A DNA stretch of 64,000 bases from NCBI GenBank assembly GCA_900478215.1, contig LS483478.1:2294001-2358000 (forward strand). The letters are read 5' to 3'. The stretch's first letter is position 1. Each line of letters opens with the position of its first letter. This DNA comes from Salmonella enterica subsp. houtenae serovar Houten (GTDB taxonomy: Bacteria > Pseudomonadota > Gammaproteobacteria > Enterobacterales > Enterobacteriaceae). The notes below the pieces were generated by a model, which ran no database searches, had not been told where the DNA came from, and saw only the letters and a list, made by a program, of their open reading frames with translations. The position numbers and the translations under genes are program-made. This document shows positions 36,708-45,847 of the stretch, one piece after another.

Positions 36708-37316
36708 ATGGCAGAAGTGACAATCTTAGGGCTTGGCAACCTGCTTTGGGCAGATGAAGGGTTCGGTGTCAGAGCGGCGGAAAAGCTGTTTGAGCAGTAT
36801 GCCGATAACGAGAGGGTTGACGTCGTTGATGGCGGTACGCAGGGGCTGGCGCTGCTTCCCTGGCTACAACAGACCGAAAAACTGTTAATCATGGATGCCA
36901 TCGATTTTGGTATGTCACCAGGCTCGCTGGCGACTTTTCGTGATGAGCAGGTTCCCGCCTATCTGACGGCAAAAAAACTCAGTTTACACCAGACCAGTTT
37001 TTCTGAAGTGCTGGCGCTGCTGCAATTAACCGGCAGCCAGTTAGCGGAGATCGTTTTGATCGGCGTGCAGCCGGAGTGTCTGGATGATTACGGCGGAAGC
37101 CTGACGCCACGGGTAAAGGCACAACTGATGCCCGCGGTCTCTCTCGCGCAGGAGGTGCTGGCGCAATGGGGCATCTCCGCCTCTTCTGCGTCCTCGTCCA
37201 TTGAAAGACTCAATCATGCCAGCCTGTGTATGGAACGCTACGAAGATGAACGACCTGATGCCCAAAGCGCTTGTCGGGTCGGCGATATTCGGGTGCTACA
37301 GAGAGAGAAATCATAA
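36708..37316 (+). CDS. hydD: Hydrogenase 5 maturation endopeptidase
   Basis: 202 residues, HyaD/HupD family. The start ILGLGNLLWADEGFGVRAAE contains the metal-binding Glu, with further ligands in MDAIDFG and SLHQTSFSE (His). It cleaves the C-terminal peptide of HydB after nickel insertion. The ATG at 36708 is used, with AGGTGAT upstream; a GTG at 36699 that overlaps the hydC stop is the alternative. It overlaps hydE by one base. Confidence 0.94.
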   Translation: MAEVTILGLGNLLWADEGFGVRAAEKLFEQYADNERVDVVDGGTQGLALLPWLQQTEKLLIMDAIDFGMSPGSLATFRDEQVPAYLTAKKLSLHQTSFSEVLALLQLTGSQLAEIVLIGVQPECLDDYGGSLTPRVKAQLMPAVSLAQEVLAQWGISASSASSSIERLNHASLCMERYEDERPDAQSACRVGDIRVLQREKS

Positions 37317-37615
37317 TGTGTATCGGCGTTCCTGTGCAGGTTATTTCACCAGGTCAGTGGTTCGCCAAATGCCGCGACCGACACGGAGATCTTGTTGACA
37401 TTGATATTCGGCTTGTGGTTCCCCCATTAGAAGGCGCATGGCTGCTGGCATTTGGCGGCGCGGCGCGGCGGGAAATGGACGAAGTGGAGGCCATTGAGGT
37501 GCTGGCGGCACTGGAGTCGCTGGAGCAGGCCATGTTCACGCCAAGCGATCCGCTGGCCGGCTTTGCCGATTTATTATCTCGTACGCCTGAATTACCGGAG
37601 CATTTGAAAAAATGA
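37316..37615 (+). CDS. hydE: HypC/HybG-like hydrogenase chaperone
   Basis: 99 residues beginning MCIGVPVQVI, the invariant Cys-2 motif of HypC-type chaperones that carry the Fe(CN)2CO group and hold the large-subunit precursor. The ATG lies on the hydD stop (TAATG), and hydF begins before its stop, so the operon is tightly coupled. HupF-type lengths are similar. Confidence 0.93.
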   Translation: MCIGVPVQVISPGQWFAKCRDRHGDLVDIDIRLVVPPLEGAWLLAFGGAARREMDEVEAIEVLAALESLEQAMFTPSDPLAGFADLLSRTPELPEHLKK

Positions 37616-38022
37616 CGATCTCACCCAAAAATCCTGTTTGCCCTCTGGCGAATAAAGGCTTTCTCATTACCGATGCGCAAACGCTCCCGGCGTTGATTAA
37701 TGCACATCCGACGCTGCTGGTTTTGCTGCAAAGCGACCCAAACAAACACCCGGAAGTTGCCGACAGTTGGGTCATCATCCCGGAGATCCTCAAGCGATAT
37801 CCGGCGACGTCTTATACCGCGGCCTTTGCGGATAGCGAACAGAGTGAATTGATCGCCCGGGAGTATCGCATTCTGAAATATCCGGCGCTGCTTTTTTTTC
37901 GCCAGCACCGTTTTGTCGGCAGTCTGGCAGGGTTATATAGCTGGCAGGAATACTCTGAGCGGGTAGCTGCATTGCTGACCACGCCGGGCTATCGTCAGGA
38001 TATTCCCGTTATCACGCAATAG
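37612..38022 (+). CDS. hydF: HyaE/HupG-like hydrogenase maturation factor
   Basis: 136 residues of thioredoxin-like fold without a CxxC motif (the equivalent stretch is SWVIIPEIL...). HyaE family members bind the Tat signal of the small subunit and help its quality control. It overlaps hydE by 4 bp (ATGA). Confidence 0.9.
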   Translation: MTISPKNPVCPLANKGFLITDAQTLPALINAHPTLLVLLQSDPNKHPEVADSWVIIPEILKRYPATSYTAAFADSEQSELIAREYRILKYPALLFFRQHRFVGSLAGLYSWQEYSERVAALLTTPGYRQDIPVITQ

Positions 38023-38039
38023 CATGAAAGGTAATACAC

Positions 38040-39101
38040 GTGAATCATTCCAGAACTATTCCAGTCGTTAATATCGCCGGCCCAGGCTCGCAGCCAGAAG
38101 AGGAAGACTTTAACTTTCTCCCCATCCCCGCGGGCATTAATCTCCCGCTAACGCCAGTTTTACCGGAACAGGCGCTGCCCGCGGAGATCCATGTAGCCAG
38201 ACAAGTCTTGACGACGCTCATTAGCAATATGGATAACCCGGTGGAAACACGCTCATTTCCCCTGACCTATAAGCTGAATGCTGCTGAGCAACAGAATAGC
38301 GGTTTATTGGATCAACTGCTCGGCGAAGGTGAAATATCCGCCCGGGTACTATTACCCGATGGAAAAGAACAGCGTATTCAGGAAACGGTTTTTACCGGCG
38401 TCTGGCGTGTGCGTGAATATAACGCTGACCAGCAACGAGTTGCCGATGAAATTATCATTGGCCCGATCCCTGAGAGCATCTGGCGGACGCACCCGCAACC
38501 GCCGATTACGCCAGAACTGCCGCCGCAACCAGCAGAATTAATGAATGGCGCCTTTATTGCGCATGAAATTGCCGGGCGCGTCAAACAGCCGATAAAAGAA
38601 CCGCATATCATTAATTTAACGCTATTGCCAGTAAATGATGCCGATCGCGAGTATCTGGATCTTTTTTTAGGCGAAGGTTGTAGCGCTATTTTTTCACGCG
38701 GATATGGTAAATGCCGGATTGTAAGCACGCATTTTCCCGGCGTATGGCGGGTCAATTATTTCAATGATATGAACACACTACTACAAGATATGATTGAGAT
38801 AGCGGATATTCCTGATATCGCCGTCGCAGGCAGCGACGATATTGAGGATGCCTGCGAGGGGCTGAAAAATACTCTGGAATGGTTGAAAGAGTACCCGGTT
38901 ACAGAAAATGAGCCAGTGGTGCGCATGGAGTGCAAAGTCTGTTGGTGGGTTTACGATCCTGCGCTGGGCGATGATGTCTGGCAAATCCCACCTGGCGTGC
39001 CCTTCAGCCAGTTACCTGATTACTGGTGCTGTCCGGTTTGCGAAACCAGCAAATCCGGGTTTATGGTGATCGATGAAGGTAATCATTCGTGCAAGGATTG
39101 A
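38040..39101 (+). CDS. hydG: HyaF/HupH-like maturation protein fused to rubredoxin
   Basis: 353 residues. The first ~290 are of the HyaF/HupH type, with two repeats around LLGEGEISARVLLPDGKEQRIQETVF and FLGEGCSAIFSRGYGKCRI. The last ~55 residues are a rubredoxin: MECKVCWWVYDPALGDDVWQ, then WCCPVCETSKSGF, with two CxxC metal knuckles. In other bacteria rubredoxin is a separate gene (hupI) that protects small-subunit assembly under oxygen. The start is GTG at 38040 with GAAAGG upstream. It overlaps hydH by 13 bp. Confidence 0.92.
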   Translation: MNHSRTIPVVNIAGPGSQPEEEDFNFLPIPAGINLPLTPVLPEQALPAEIHVARQVLTTLISNMDNPVETRSFPLTYKLNAAEQQNSGLLDQLLGEGEISARVLLPDGKEQRIQETVFTGVWRVREYNADQQRVADEIIIGPIPESIWRTHPQPPITPELPPQPAELMNGAFIAHEIAGRVKQPIKEPHIINLTLLPVNDADREYLDLFLGEGCSAIFSRGYGKCRIVSTHFPGVWRVNYFNDMNTLLQDMIEIADIPDIAVAGSDDIEDACEGLKNTLEWLKEYPVTENEPVVRMECKVCWWVYDPALGDDVWQIPPGVPFSQLPDYWCCPVCETSKSGFMVIDEGNHSCKD

Positions 39102-39976
39102 CCCTTTATTCTCACCCATTCCGCATTATCTGGCAGGAACCGCCGATCGGTCGGTTGTTACAGGGCGCAACGCCAGTATACGCGAAAACGCTTATTTCAC
39201 GTTTGTTTACGTTGTGCGCTCAGGCGCACAGCGCGGCGGCCTCTTTACTGTTGTTTCCTGAAGAAAATCCAGATATGCGGGCCGCACAAGAAGAGCTGGC
39301 GCGAGAAACGCTCCGCCGCGCATTGACCGACTGGCTACCCACATTTAGCCAGCGACAGGCCACCGTTGAAGAATGGGAGCTGCTACGTCGTGGAGACTTA
39401 TCGCCGCTGGCGAGCACACTCTTTTTTGACGACGATCCCCATACCTGGCTTGCCGCTGGCGTACAGGGTTGGGAGGCGTGGTTTTTGCAAGGGCGTTCTG
39501 ATGCCGCCCGCTGGCTGGCGGCATTACAGAATATCATCACGCCTACGCTACCGATGGCTTCGCGCCCGGACCAAACATTAATAACCCGTAGTCCACTGGA
39601 CGTATCGCCGCTGGCTATCGAATATCCTCTGCTGTCAGCATGTTGCCTTAGCGGAAAAACGACTTCACTACGTCTGCTGGCCCGCTGCATTACGCTCGCC
39701 CGAAGTTTAAGCGCCCTTCCCACCCTGCGCTGGAACCGGTTTGACAATGGCGAGTGGAAAATAGCGGTAGTGGAAACCGCGCGAGGATGGTTAGTTCATC
39801 AGGCCAGACTGACGACGTCAGGCAGTATTCTTGATTACCGTATTATCTCGCCTACCACACGTCACGCCCAGGCTGACGGAGTCATTGCTCGCGAACTGGC
39901 CGCTATTCCGGTCTCGCTGTGGTCGCGACAATTACAGGTTATTGATCCTTGTGTCGCCGTAAATATTATTGAATGA
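39089..39976 (+). CDS. hydH: HupK-like hydrogenase maturation protein
   Basis: 295 residues, GTG start at 39089 inside the end of hydG with GAAGG upstream. Sequence similarity is low overall, but the place in the operon between the HupH/rubredoxin gene and the HypA gene matches HupK, a large-subunit-like scaffold used for assembly in the presence of oxygen. The nickel-ligand cysteines of a true large subunit are not present. Confidence 0.8.
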   Translation: MQGLTLYSHPFRIIWQEPPIGRLLQGATPVYAKTLISRLFTLCAQAHSAAASLLLFPEENPDMRAAQEELARETLRRALTDWLPTFSQRQATVEEWELLRRGDLSPLASTLFFDDDPHTWLAAGVQGWEAWFLQGRSDAARWLAALQNIITPTLPMASRPDQTLITRSPLDVSPLAIEYPLLSACCLSGKTTSLRLLARCITLARSLSALPTLRWNRFDNGEWKIAVVETARGWLVHQARLTTSGSILDYRIISPTTRHAQADGVIARELAAIPVSLWSRQLQVIDPCVAVNIIE

Positions 39977-39988
39977 AGGACCTGACCT

Positions 39989-40330
39989 ATGCATGAATTA
40001 GCCCTAGCGCAAAATATTATCGAATTGCTGGAAGAACAGGCCGTAAATCACCAGTTCAACCAGGTAAAGCAAGTCTGGCTGGAAATTGGCATCATGGCCT
40101 GTGTTGAGGTACCAGCGCTGCATTTTGGTCTGGACGTTGCCGCACGTCATACTATCGCTGAAAATGCGCGTTTCCACATTACTATCGCACCGGCGCAAGG
40201 CTGGTGTCTGTCCTGTAATCAACCTTTCACATCTCAAACATCCACACTCTGCTGTCCCGTTTGTCATTCGGGAAAGGTACAGATAGATGATAGTAGCAGA
40301 ATGCGTATTCGGGAAATCGAAGTCGAATAG
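39989..40330 (+). CDS. hydI: HypA-like nickel chaperone
   Basis: 113 residues starting MHELALAQNIIELLEEQ: His-2 binds nickel in HypA. The zinc site is formed by CLSCNQPF and CCPVCHSG (two CxxC). It delivers nickel to the large subunit. Last gene of the operon; the hairpin that follows has its T run only on the opposite strand. Confidence 0.94.
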   Translation: MHELALAQNIIELLEEQAVNHQFNQVKQVWLEIGIMACVEVPALHFGLDVAARHTIAENARFHITIAPAQGWCLSCNQPFTSQTSTLCCPVCHSGKVQIDDSSRMRIREIEVE

Positions 40331-40334
40331 TCAA

Positions 40335-40359
40335 TAAAAAAGGACGCCAGAAGCGTCCT
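40335..40359 (-). terminator. Terminator of the porin gene
   Basis: AGGACGC and GCGTCCT arms around TTCTG, followed on the minus strand by a T run. It is about 100 bp after the porin stop and also lies at the end of hydI. Confidence 0.75.
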
Positions 40360-40459
40360 GAAATAATAAAATAATAAATTAACAATAATAAAGGTTAAGC
40401 AGTGACACAGTTTCGGGGCAAGGAGGATATCCCTAAACTGCCTTAATCAGCAAGTTTTA

Positions 40460-41578
40460 TTAGAACTCGTAGACTAAGCCGAGCGCCACGGTGTTGTCTG
40501 TATCAGGATTCGATGGATTGCCATCTTTTAGCAGATTGATTTTATAGTCAACATACGCGGACATATTTTTATTGAAGTAGTAATAGGAACCCACATCAAT
40601 ATATTTCACAAGGTCGAACGATCCCAGGCCATTCACATCATTAGCTCGGGATTGCAGGAACGCCAGTGATGGGCGCAAGCCATTATCAAATTGATATTGC
40701 CCTACCATTTCCCAATTATCGGTTTTATGTGCAAAGCCGCCCAATGTATCACCCATATAGGTCATATCATAAGTACGGGTATAGTTTGCCGCCAGATAAA
40801 TATTATTGGCATCATACTTCACGCCGCCGGTCCAGGCTTCAGCGCGGTCGCCATTATCATATTTATCTTGCGTAATTTGATCAAGCGTGCGTTTGGAACT
40901 GGTATAGGCTGCCCCCAGGCTCACCCCCATGCCCAGATCATATGTCGCTGATGCCCCGAAACCATCGCCATTCTGGAACGCGATACTTTCTCTGGCATTA
41001 TTACTTAAAGGATCGCCTTCTTTCGACAGGCCGTCATTTTTACCCTGATACTGCAACGCAAAATTCAGACCATCAACCAGACCAAAGAAATCATTGTTGC
41101 GATAAGTCAGAACGCCATTCGCGCGTCCGGTCATAAAATTATCGGAAGCTTCGTACGAATCATTACCAAATTCAGGCAGTACGTCAGTCCATGAACCAAT
41201 GTCGTATAACACGCCATAGTTACGACCATAATCAATAGACCCCATATCGGCAAATGCCAGACCGGCGAAACCGAGACGCGTCCAGCTTTGCGGGGAACCG
41301 CTGGAGTCACCATCTTCCGGACGGTTGGCGTTGACCTGATACTCCCACTGTCCAAAACCGGTTAGCTGATCGGTAATTTGAGTCTCGCCTTTAATACCCA
41401 TACGGATATAAGATTGATCGCCATCCGTACTATGATTACTGGAAAAATAATGCAGGCCGTCGACCTTGCCATACAAATCCAGCTTATTGCCATCCTTGTT
41501 ATAGATTTCTGCTGCGTTGGCGGCTCCAGCCATCATCACGGCTGCGGCTACCGCAGATAACACCACTACTTTTTTCAT
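40460..41578 (-). CDS. General porin of the OmpC/OmpF family
   Basis: 372 residues with a clear signal peptide (MKKVVVLSAVAAAVMMAGAANA) and mature start AEIYNKDGNKLDLYGKVDGL, the enterobacterial trimeric porin start. The L3 region SWTRLGFAGLAFADMGSIDYGRNYG and the C-terminal VALGLVYEF with terminal Phe confirm a 16-strand outer-membrane barrel. The ATG at 41578 is chosen by the signal peptide. Between hyd and yneE this is a known Salmonella accessory porin position; I cannot distinguish it from OmpS/OmpN-type names by sequence alone. Confidence 0.93.
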   Translation of the reverse strand: MKKVVVLSAVAAAVMMAGAANAAEIYNKDGNKLDLYGKVDGLHYFSSNHSTDGDQSYIRMGIKGETQITDQLTGFGQWEYQVNANRPEDGDSSGSPQSWTRLGFAGLAFADMGSIDYGRNYGVLYDIGSWTDVLPEFGNDSYEASDNFMTGRANGVLTYRNNDFFGLVDGLNFALQYQGKNDGLSKEGDPLSNNARESIAFQNGDGFGASATYDLGMGVSLGAAYTSSKRTLDQITQDKYDNGDRAEAWTGGVKYDANNIYLAANYTRTYDMTYMGDTLGGFAHKTDNWEMVGQYQFDNGLRPSLAFLQSRANDVNGLGSFDLVKYIDVGSYYYFNKNMSAYVDYKINLLKDGNPSNPDTDNTVALGLVYEF

Positions 41579-42123
41579 TTTATATGCCTTATTTGTCTTA
41601 TTTTTGGACTTCCGCAAAACCTGCTCGCGGAACTGTCCAGGACAATATCACTAACAATTACCCTGCGTTAAGTTTCAAAGTGTAATATTAGCTTACTATG
41701 TATTAGTGGTAATGAAATGCAAGTTAAGTATTACTACATTAATCACCACCCTATTTTCTGCTGTAATAACAAAGGCTTTGCCAGTAAGGAGCTGGCTTAA
41801 CGCCAGGAATAACGAGGTAAGAATAGCGCTGAGCAGTCTGCTGCCTTCGTTAAGGCGGAGTCACTATCAGAGAAATTTAGGCCACAGCTATCCTTATTTT
41901 TCTATATAATTTGTTACGTTTACATTTATTTTTAAATTAGCGTTATAAAAAATAGAGTACTATTTTAAACCACCTCCTATGGAGGTGGTGATCGTTCATG
42001 TGGGGCTATGCCCGTAGAATGCTCATGCTAAGCCCCGGTTTGTTACCCGCAAAGCTACGCCTATACGTGAACGTGCAGCAGTCTCGCCGGCGCCGGCAAG
42101 CGCCCGGATTGCATTCCCGGGCA
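41579..42123. other. Upstream region of the porin and decayed DNA
   Basis: The first ~300 bp hold the porin leader and promoter and are AT-rich towards 41,960. CCACCTCC/GGAGGTGG (41,970-41,989) is a perfect hairpin of unknown role. The GC-rich stretch 42,000-42,120 carries no recognisable frame and looks like remnant DNA at the edge of the tccC fragment. Confidence 0.4.
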
Positions 42124-42719
42124 TCACCACGGCTTCAGGCGAAGATTATGTGGAACTTGGTTTTTCATGACCCCAGATGTTACCATATTGGCAATGCACC
42201 TGAGCTCTGCTCCACCTTTAGTTATCTGCATAATATTGCCGTTAATTATTATTCCCATGCTCATTGAGGCTCCACCATCCATATTGACGCTGTCCGCACC
42301 TGGGGCCATGGCATTTACTATATCTCGCCATTCTGTCATTGTCCCACCCTTGTCTCTGGAGTAATCATCGGTAGACAATGTATGCATACGAATATCACCG
42401 CTGGAAGAAAGTGAAAGGGCAGCTCTCGGATTTGGGTTGCCACTATGGGCTAAATTCCCTTGCAATTTTGACAAAGGATTTACTCCTCCAGGATGTGAAG
42501 AGAATCTCTCCCCCTCATATAAATATAAGTCACTGGTGAAATTTATGCTTTCACCAGATAAACGAGGTCCCGACGCAAGCAATTCCACGTCATTTTTCAC
42601 CAGAACGGCATAATCCTTGCGCCACTGAATAGGGATTTCAACTTTGTTGTGTCGTTCGGGAGCCGGGCCAATGATATGGCCCTTGAATTTTTCACCTGTT
42701 ACCTCACCACTCGGCATTA
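42124..42719 (-). pseudogene. Phosphodiester-glycosidase-like (NAGPA) domain, fused to the tccC remnant out of frame
   Basis: About 197 codons, no convincing start. NPRAALSLSSSGDIRMHTLS, WRDIVNAMAPGADSVNMDGG and GGASMSM match the conserved part of the NAGPA/phosphodiester glycosidase domain (PF09992), whose catalytic region ends in a DGGGS-like motif. It begins right where tccC stops, but in another frame with a stop just upstream, so the present DNA encodes no fusion. It could be the former toxin tail of the Rhs/TccC gene, or a neighbour brought in by deletion. Confidence 0.6.
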
Positions 42720-43840
42720 TCAATGGTACAGGCTGTCACAGGTATACCTGTTCTCCGGCACCACTTTCTGGTTGCGCCAGAAGCGGGTCTCTTCCGCGTC
42801 GTTGCTGATTTTCAGCACGTTGCCCACCGGGTCGTACTCGTAGCGCAGGTCCTGCAGTACCTTTGCGCCTGCGGCGTGGCCGGCCGGACGTTCCGTTTTA
42901 ATCCCGACCAGGCGCTGCGTCTGTGGCTCGTATTCGTACGTGGTCACTACGCCGTTGCCGTGTTCCTCGCGCAGCTTCTGCCCGGCGGCGGAATACGTCA
43001 GGGACTTCACGATAGCCTGTTCCGTACCATCCTTCAGCGTCAGCCAGCTGCCCGACAGCAGGCCTGCCACGTCGTACGTCACCCGCAGCAGGTTTCCCTT
43101 CGCATCCGTGGTGGTGAGTACTGCCCCGGTAACATCAGCGGTGGTCAGGGTGGTGTACGCCTCTCTGTCCAGCAGGTCGTTCCAGGCCAAGGCATCCGCG
43201 CCCTGCCAGTCGGCCACGGTGTCCGGGTTGTCCGCGTCCTTCAGCAGTCGACGGGTGACCGAAAGCGGTGCACCGGTCAGGGCCACACTATCGGTCTGCA
43301 TTAGCCCGGCTGTATCGTAATGGCCGACGCACTGGCCGGCGAGGTTCAGGGCCTTCTCCGCTTTACCGTTGCCGGCATAAACGAAACGCTCCGTGATGCG
43401 GGCGGCTTCGCCGGGGACCTGTTCCATAATGCTCAGCGGGCGGCCCGGCAACGTTGCGTCCTCATACAGCAAGGTGCGGGTACCGCCTGACTACTGTCCT
43501 GCGTACCATCGCCAGCAGTACTGATGTTGCTGACCGCGATAAAGGGCCGGCCTGCGGCGTCGTTCAGCACCACAGTGATGCCGTTATCCACACCCTGCGA
43601 ACGCAGAACATTGCCGGCCAGGTCCGTAAGATACGTGAAGTTCGCTACTCCGGCGTCGTGCAGGCGCGGGTCAGCACTCTGCGTCAGAAATCCGCGGGCA
43701 TCGTACTGATGGCGGGTGATACGCTCACTGGTAACGTCCGGCGACTCAGGGTGGCGGTGGTACGCGATGTCGCACACGGTCAGGCCGCGGTTATCGAGGA
43801 CCGTGACCGAAGGGGTTTTACTGAACAGCGATGTGCTCAT
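42720..43840 (-). pseudogene. tccC: TccC/Rhs-family toxin gene, frameshifted and truncated
   Basis: The start MSTSLFSKTPSVTVLDNRGL is typical of TccC proteins, followed by HQYDARGFLTQSADPRL and NVLRSQGVDNGITVVLNDAAGRP. A one-base deletion near 43,488 breaks the frame; it resumes as TLLYEDATLPGRPLSIMEQV ... and runs to VVPENRYTCDSLYH. The rest of the Rhs core and the hypervariable toxin domain are missing. AGGAG precedes the ATG at 43,840. TccC is the ADP-ribosylating or other toxic payload of Tc complexes, carried in the TcB-TccC cocoon. Here it is non-functional. Confidence 0.85.
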
Positions 43841-44094
43841 GGTATTCTCCTGTTTATGTATACAGCCAGTCAGGCTGCAAAGAAAATCATACAGCAATCA
43901 GGATAATTTGCATGGACAGGCTCTTTCAGGGCGAAATATGCAGAATGAGAAAGACTGCTGGTAAGGGGATTTTATTTACAGTTAGTGAGTCGAAGCTGGC
44001 GCTGATTGCGAGTCGGAGGGAATTCGGTTGCGAACCGCTACACGTAACAGACAAGATAAAGCGTCTCAAAAACAGACCACATGGGCTAAATATT

Positions 44095-44622
44095 ATGCAA
44101 AAAACGTCACTATTTTTTTCGGCCGCCGCGATAACGTTAACTCTGATGGCGTCACCGGCATCGGCGGCAACGCCAACCGCCGCACAAAATGACGCTACGC
44201 TGACCGTTAAACAACAAATTACAGAAGGCATTAACCGTTACCTTTATTCAATAGATAAGGCAGACCCAACGTTAGGCAAGCAGCTCTTTTATGTTTCACC
44301 GGAAACCAGTTTTATTCATCCACGCGGCCACGAACGCGGATGGTCGCAGATCGCTGAAAATTTTTATGGCACCACTATGGGTAAAACGTTCAGCAAACGC
44401 ACGTTAAAACTGGACGCCCCCCCTGCTATTCATGTGTATGGCAATGCCGCCGTTGCAGAATTCGACTGGCATTTTACTGCGGTACGCCGTGATAATGGGC
44501 AGACTCAACACACGACAGGCCGCGAAAGCCAGGTGTGGGCGAAGATACCAAACATAGGATGGCGAATCGTTCATGTCCACTACTCCGGTCCAGCCAAAAC
44601 CGGCGTTGGAGAAGGCTATTAA
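44095..44622 (+). CDS. Secreted SnoaL/ketosteroid-isomerase-like protein
   Basis: 175 residues with a signal peptide (MQKTSLFFSAAAITLTLMASPASA), so probably periplasmic. The mature part has the cone-shaped NTF2-like pattern: a helical start, FIHPRGHERGWSQIAENFYG, then AAVAEFDWHFTAV, QTQHTTGRESQVWAKI and GWRIVHVHYS. These resemble SnoaL-like/DUF4440 proteins; function unknown. The ATG at 44095 is set by the signal peptide. It stands alone with no partner gene. Confidence 0.85.
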   Translation: MQKTSLFFSAAAITLTLMASPASAATPTAAQNDATLTVKQQITEGINRYLYSIDKADPTLGKQLFYVSPETSFIHPRGHERGWSQIAENFYGTTMGKTFSKRTLKLDAPPAIHVYGNAAVAEFDWHFTAVRRDNGQTQHTTGRESQVWAKIPNIGWRIVHVHYSGPAKTGVGEGY

Positions 44623-44677
44623 GCTTTGCCCTTCAGGTTATGGCGCAGATGCACATTCTGCGCCAGTTAAGACGAGC

Positions 44678-45592
44678 TCAGGTCAGTTGATAGCGCTTAT
44701 CCGGTATCCGTTTTGCCGGAATATCCCTTTCATCATTCATTTGCAATAAATCGATTTCTATCGCATTGCATATCGCATCCAGCGGTAAATCATTATTTTC
44801 AGTACCGAACGGATCTTCCAACTCTTCCGCCAACGCATCCAGCGCGATAAACGTATAAGAAATAAGTACCGAAATAAAGGGCGTCATATAGTGCAAATCA
44901 ACCACCAGTGCAAATGGCAACATAATGCAGAAAAGATAAACCGTACGATGCAAAATTAACGTATAGGCAAAAGGCACCGGCGTGTTGGCGATGCGCTCAC
45001 AGCCGGCCAGCACTGACGACATATCATTTAATCGGTTGTTGAGGCTATGAAATAAGATATCGGAAAGTTTTCCGCTGCGGCGACGAATTGCCAGCCACTC
45101 TCCCATCAGCAATAAGATACGGTTAGCAGGCGAATGGGAAGCGACAACTTTCTGTAACGCGTTCTGGTCAAGATAGTTCCCCAGAACTTGCGTCTGAGGC
45201 TGTCGACGCAATGTCATACGTAAACAGTGGGCAAAAGCGATTTGTAACCGAACAAAATCCTCCATGCCGCGTTCATCAGGTAAGGTTGTTTTCACCTCAC
45301 GCAGTATTGAGCGTGAAGCGATCATCAACTGCCCCCACAAATGTCGTGCTTCGACATAACGCGCATAGCAGGCATTATTGCGAAAACCCAGAAAAATGGC
45401 GATAGCGACGCCCAGTATGCTAAACGGCGCAAGGGTAAACTTAATACCCAGCATTGTGTACCAGGGCAGCATGATAATAACGGCGATAGAGAGCGGAAAG
45501 TTAAGTAGCAGCCGTGAAAATATTTTAGATAACACGGATCCATGCCAGACAAATATCAGGCGAATCCAGTGCTGTTGTGGTCTAACAATCAT
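44678..45592 (-). CDS. yneE: Bestrophin-like inner-membrane channel YneE
   Basis: 304 residues matching E. coli YneE (start MIVRPQQHWIRLIFVWHGSV). Bestrophin/RFP-TM family: membrane segments near residues 30-60 and 200-250, with FAYTLILHRTVYLFCIMLPFALV and the LAEELEDPFGTENNDLPLDAIC box that in bestrophins binds Ca2+ or forms the pore. A possible anion or cation channel. The ATG at 45592 matches the E. coli start. Confidence 0.92.
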   Translation of the reverse strand: MIVRPQQHWIRLIFVWHGSVLSKIFSRLLLNFPLSIAVIIMLPWYTMLGIKFTLAPFSILGVAIAIFLGFRNNACYARYVEARHLWGQLMIASRSILREVKTTLPDERGMEDFVRLQIAFAHCLRMTLRRQPQTQVLGNYLDQNALQKVVASHSPANRILLLMGEWLAIRRRSGKLSDILFHSLNNRLNDMSSVLAGCERIANTPVPFAYTLILHRTVYLFCIMLPFALVVDLHYMTPFISVLISYTFIALDALAEELEDPFGTENNDLPLDAICNAIEIDLLQMNDERDIPAKRIPDKRYQLT

Positions 45593-45816
45593 GATTATCT
45601 TCAACAGGTGAAAAAAGCTCTGTCATTAAACGTGATCCAGATCAAGGTTGCAAGCCTCTGGTGATACAAGGATTCCCTGCCCTGTTGAGCCTTTTTTTGC
45701 ACGATGCTGACAGGTATTGAAAAAAAATAGATAAAATGTATGTTGTAACTAAAATAACGCTTCAGCGCATGAGATATATGGCGATCAACGGCTTCTATCT
45801 GTGGAATATCGCGGTC

Positions 45817-45840
45817 AAAAGCCCCGGCGTCTGCCGGGGC
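45817..45840 (-). terminator. Terminator of uxaB
   Basis: GCCCCGGC/GCCGGGGC with a 4-base loop, followed by TTTT on the minus strand, 8 bp after the uxaB stop. Confidence 0.85.
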
Positions 45841-45847
45841 TTTCTGT

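Noticed and set aside
40342..40359. Terminator for the hyd operon on the plus strand
   Set aside because: The hairpin is followed by A/T-mixed sequence on the plus strand but by a T run on the minus strand, so it was assigned to the porin gene.
42723..43304. 193-codon plus-strand frame opposite tccC
   Set aside because: It mirrors the Rhs core on the other strand; no start signal and no known domain.
43433..43500. Programmed frameshift in tccC
   Set aside because: There is no slippery sequence or stem at the break, and the gene is also truncated downstream, so simple decay is more likely.
45600..45816. Extra gene between yneE and uxaB
   Set aside because: The stretch has no frame with a ribosome site; the extended minus-strand reading is just part of the uxaB 3' region in another frame.
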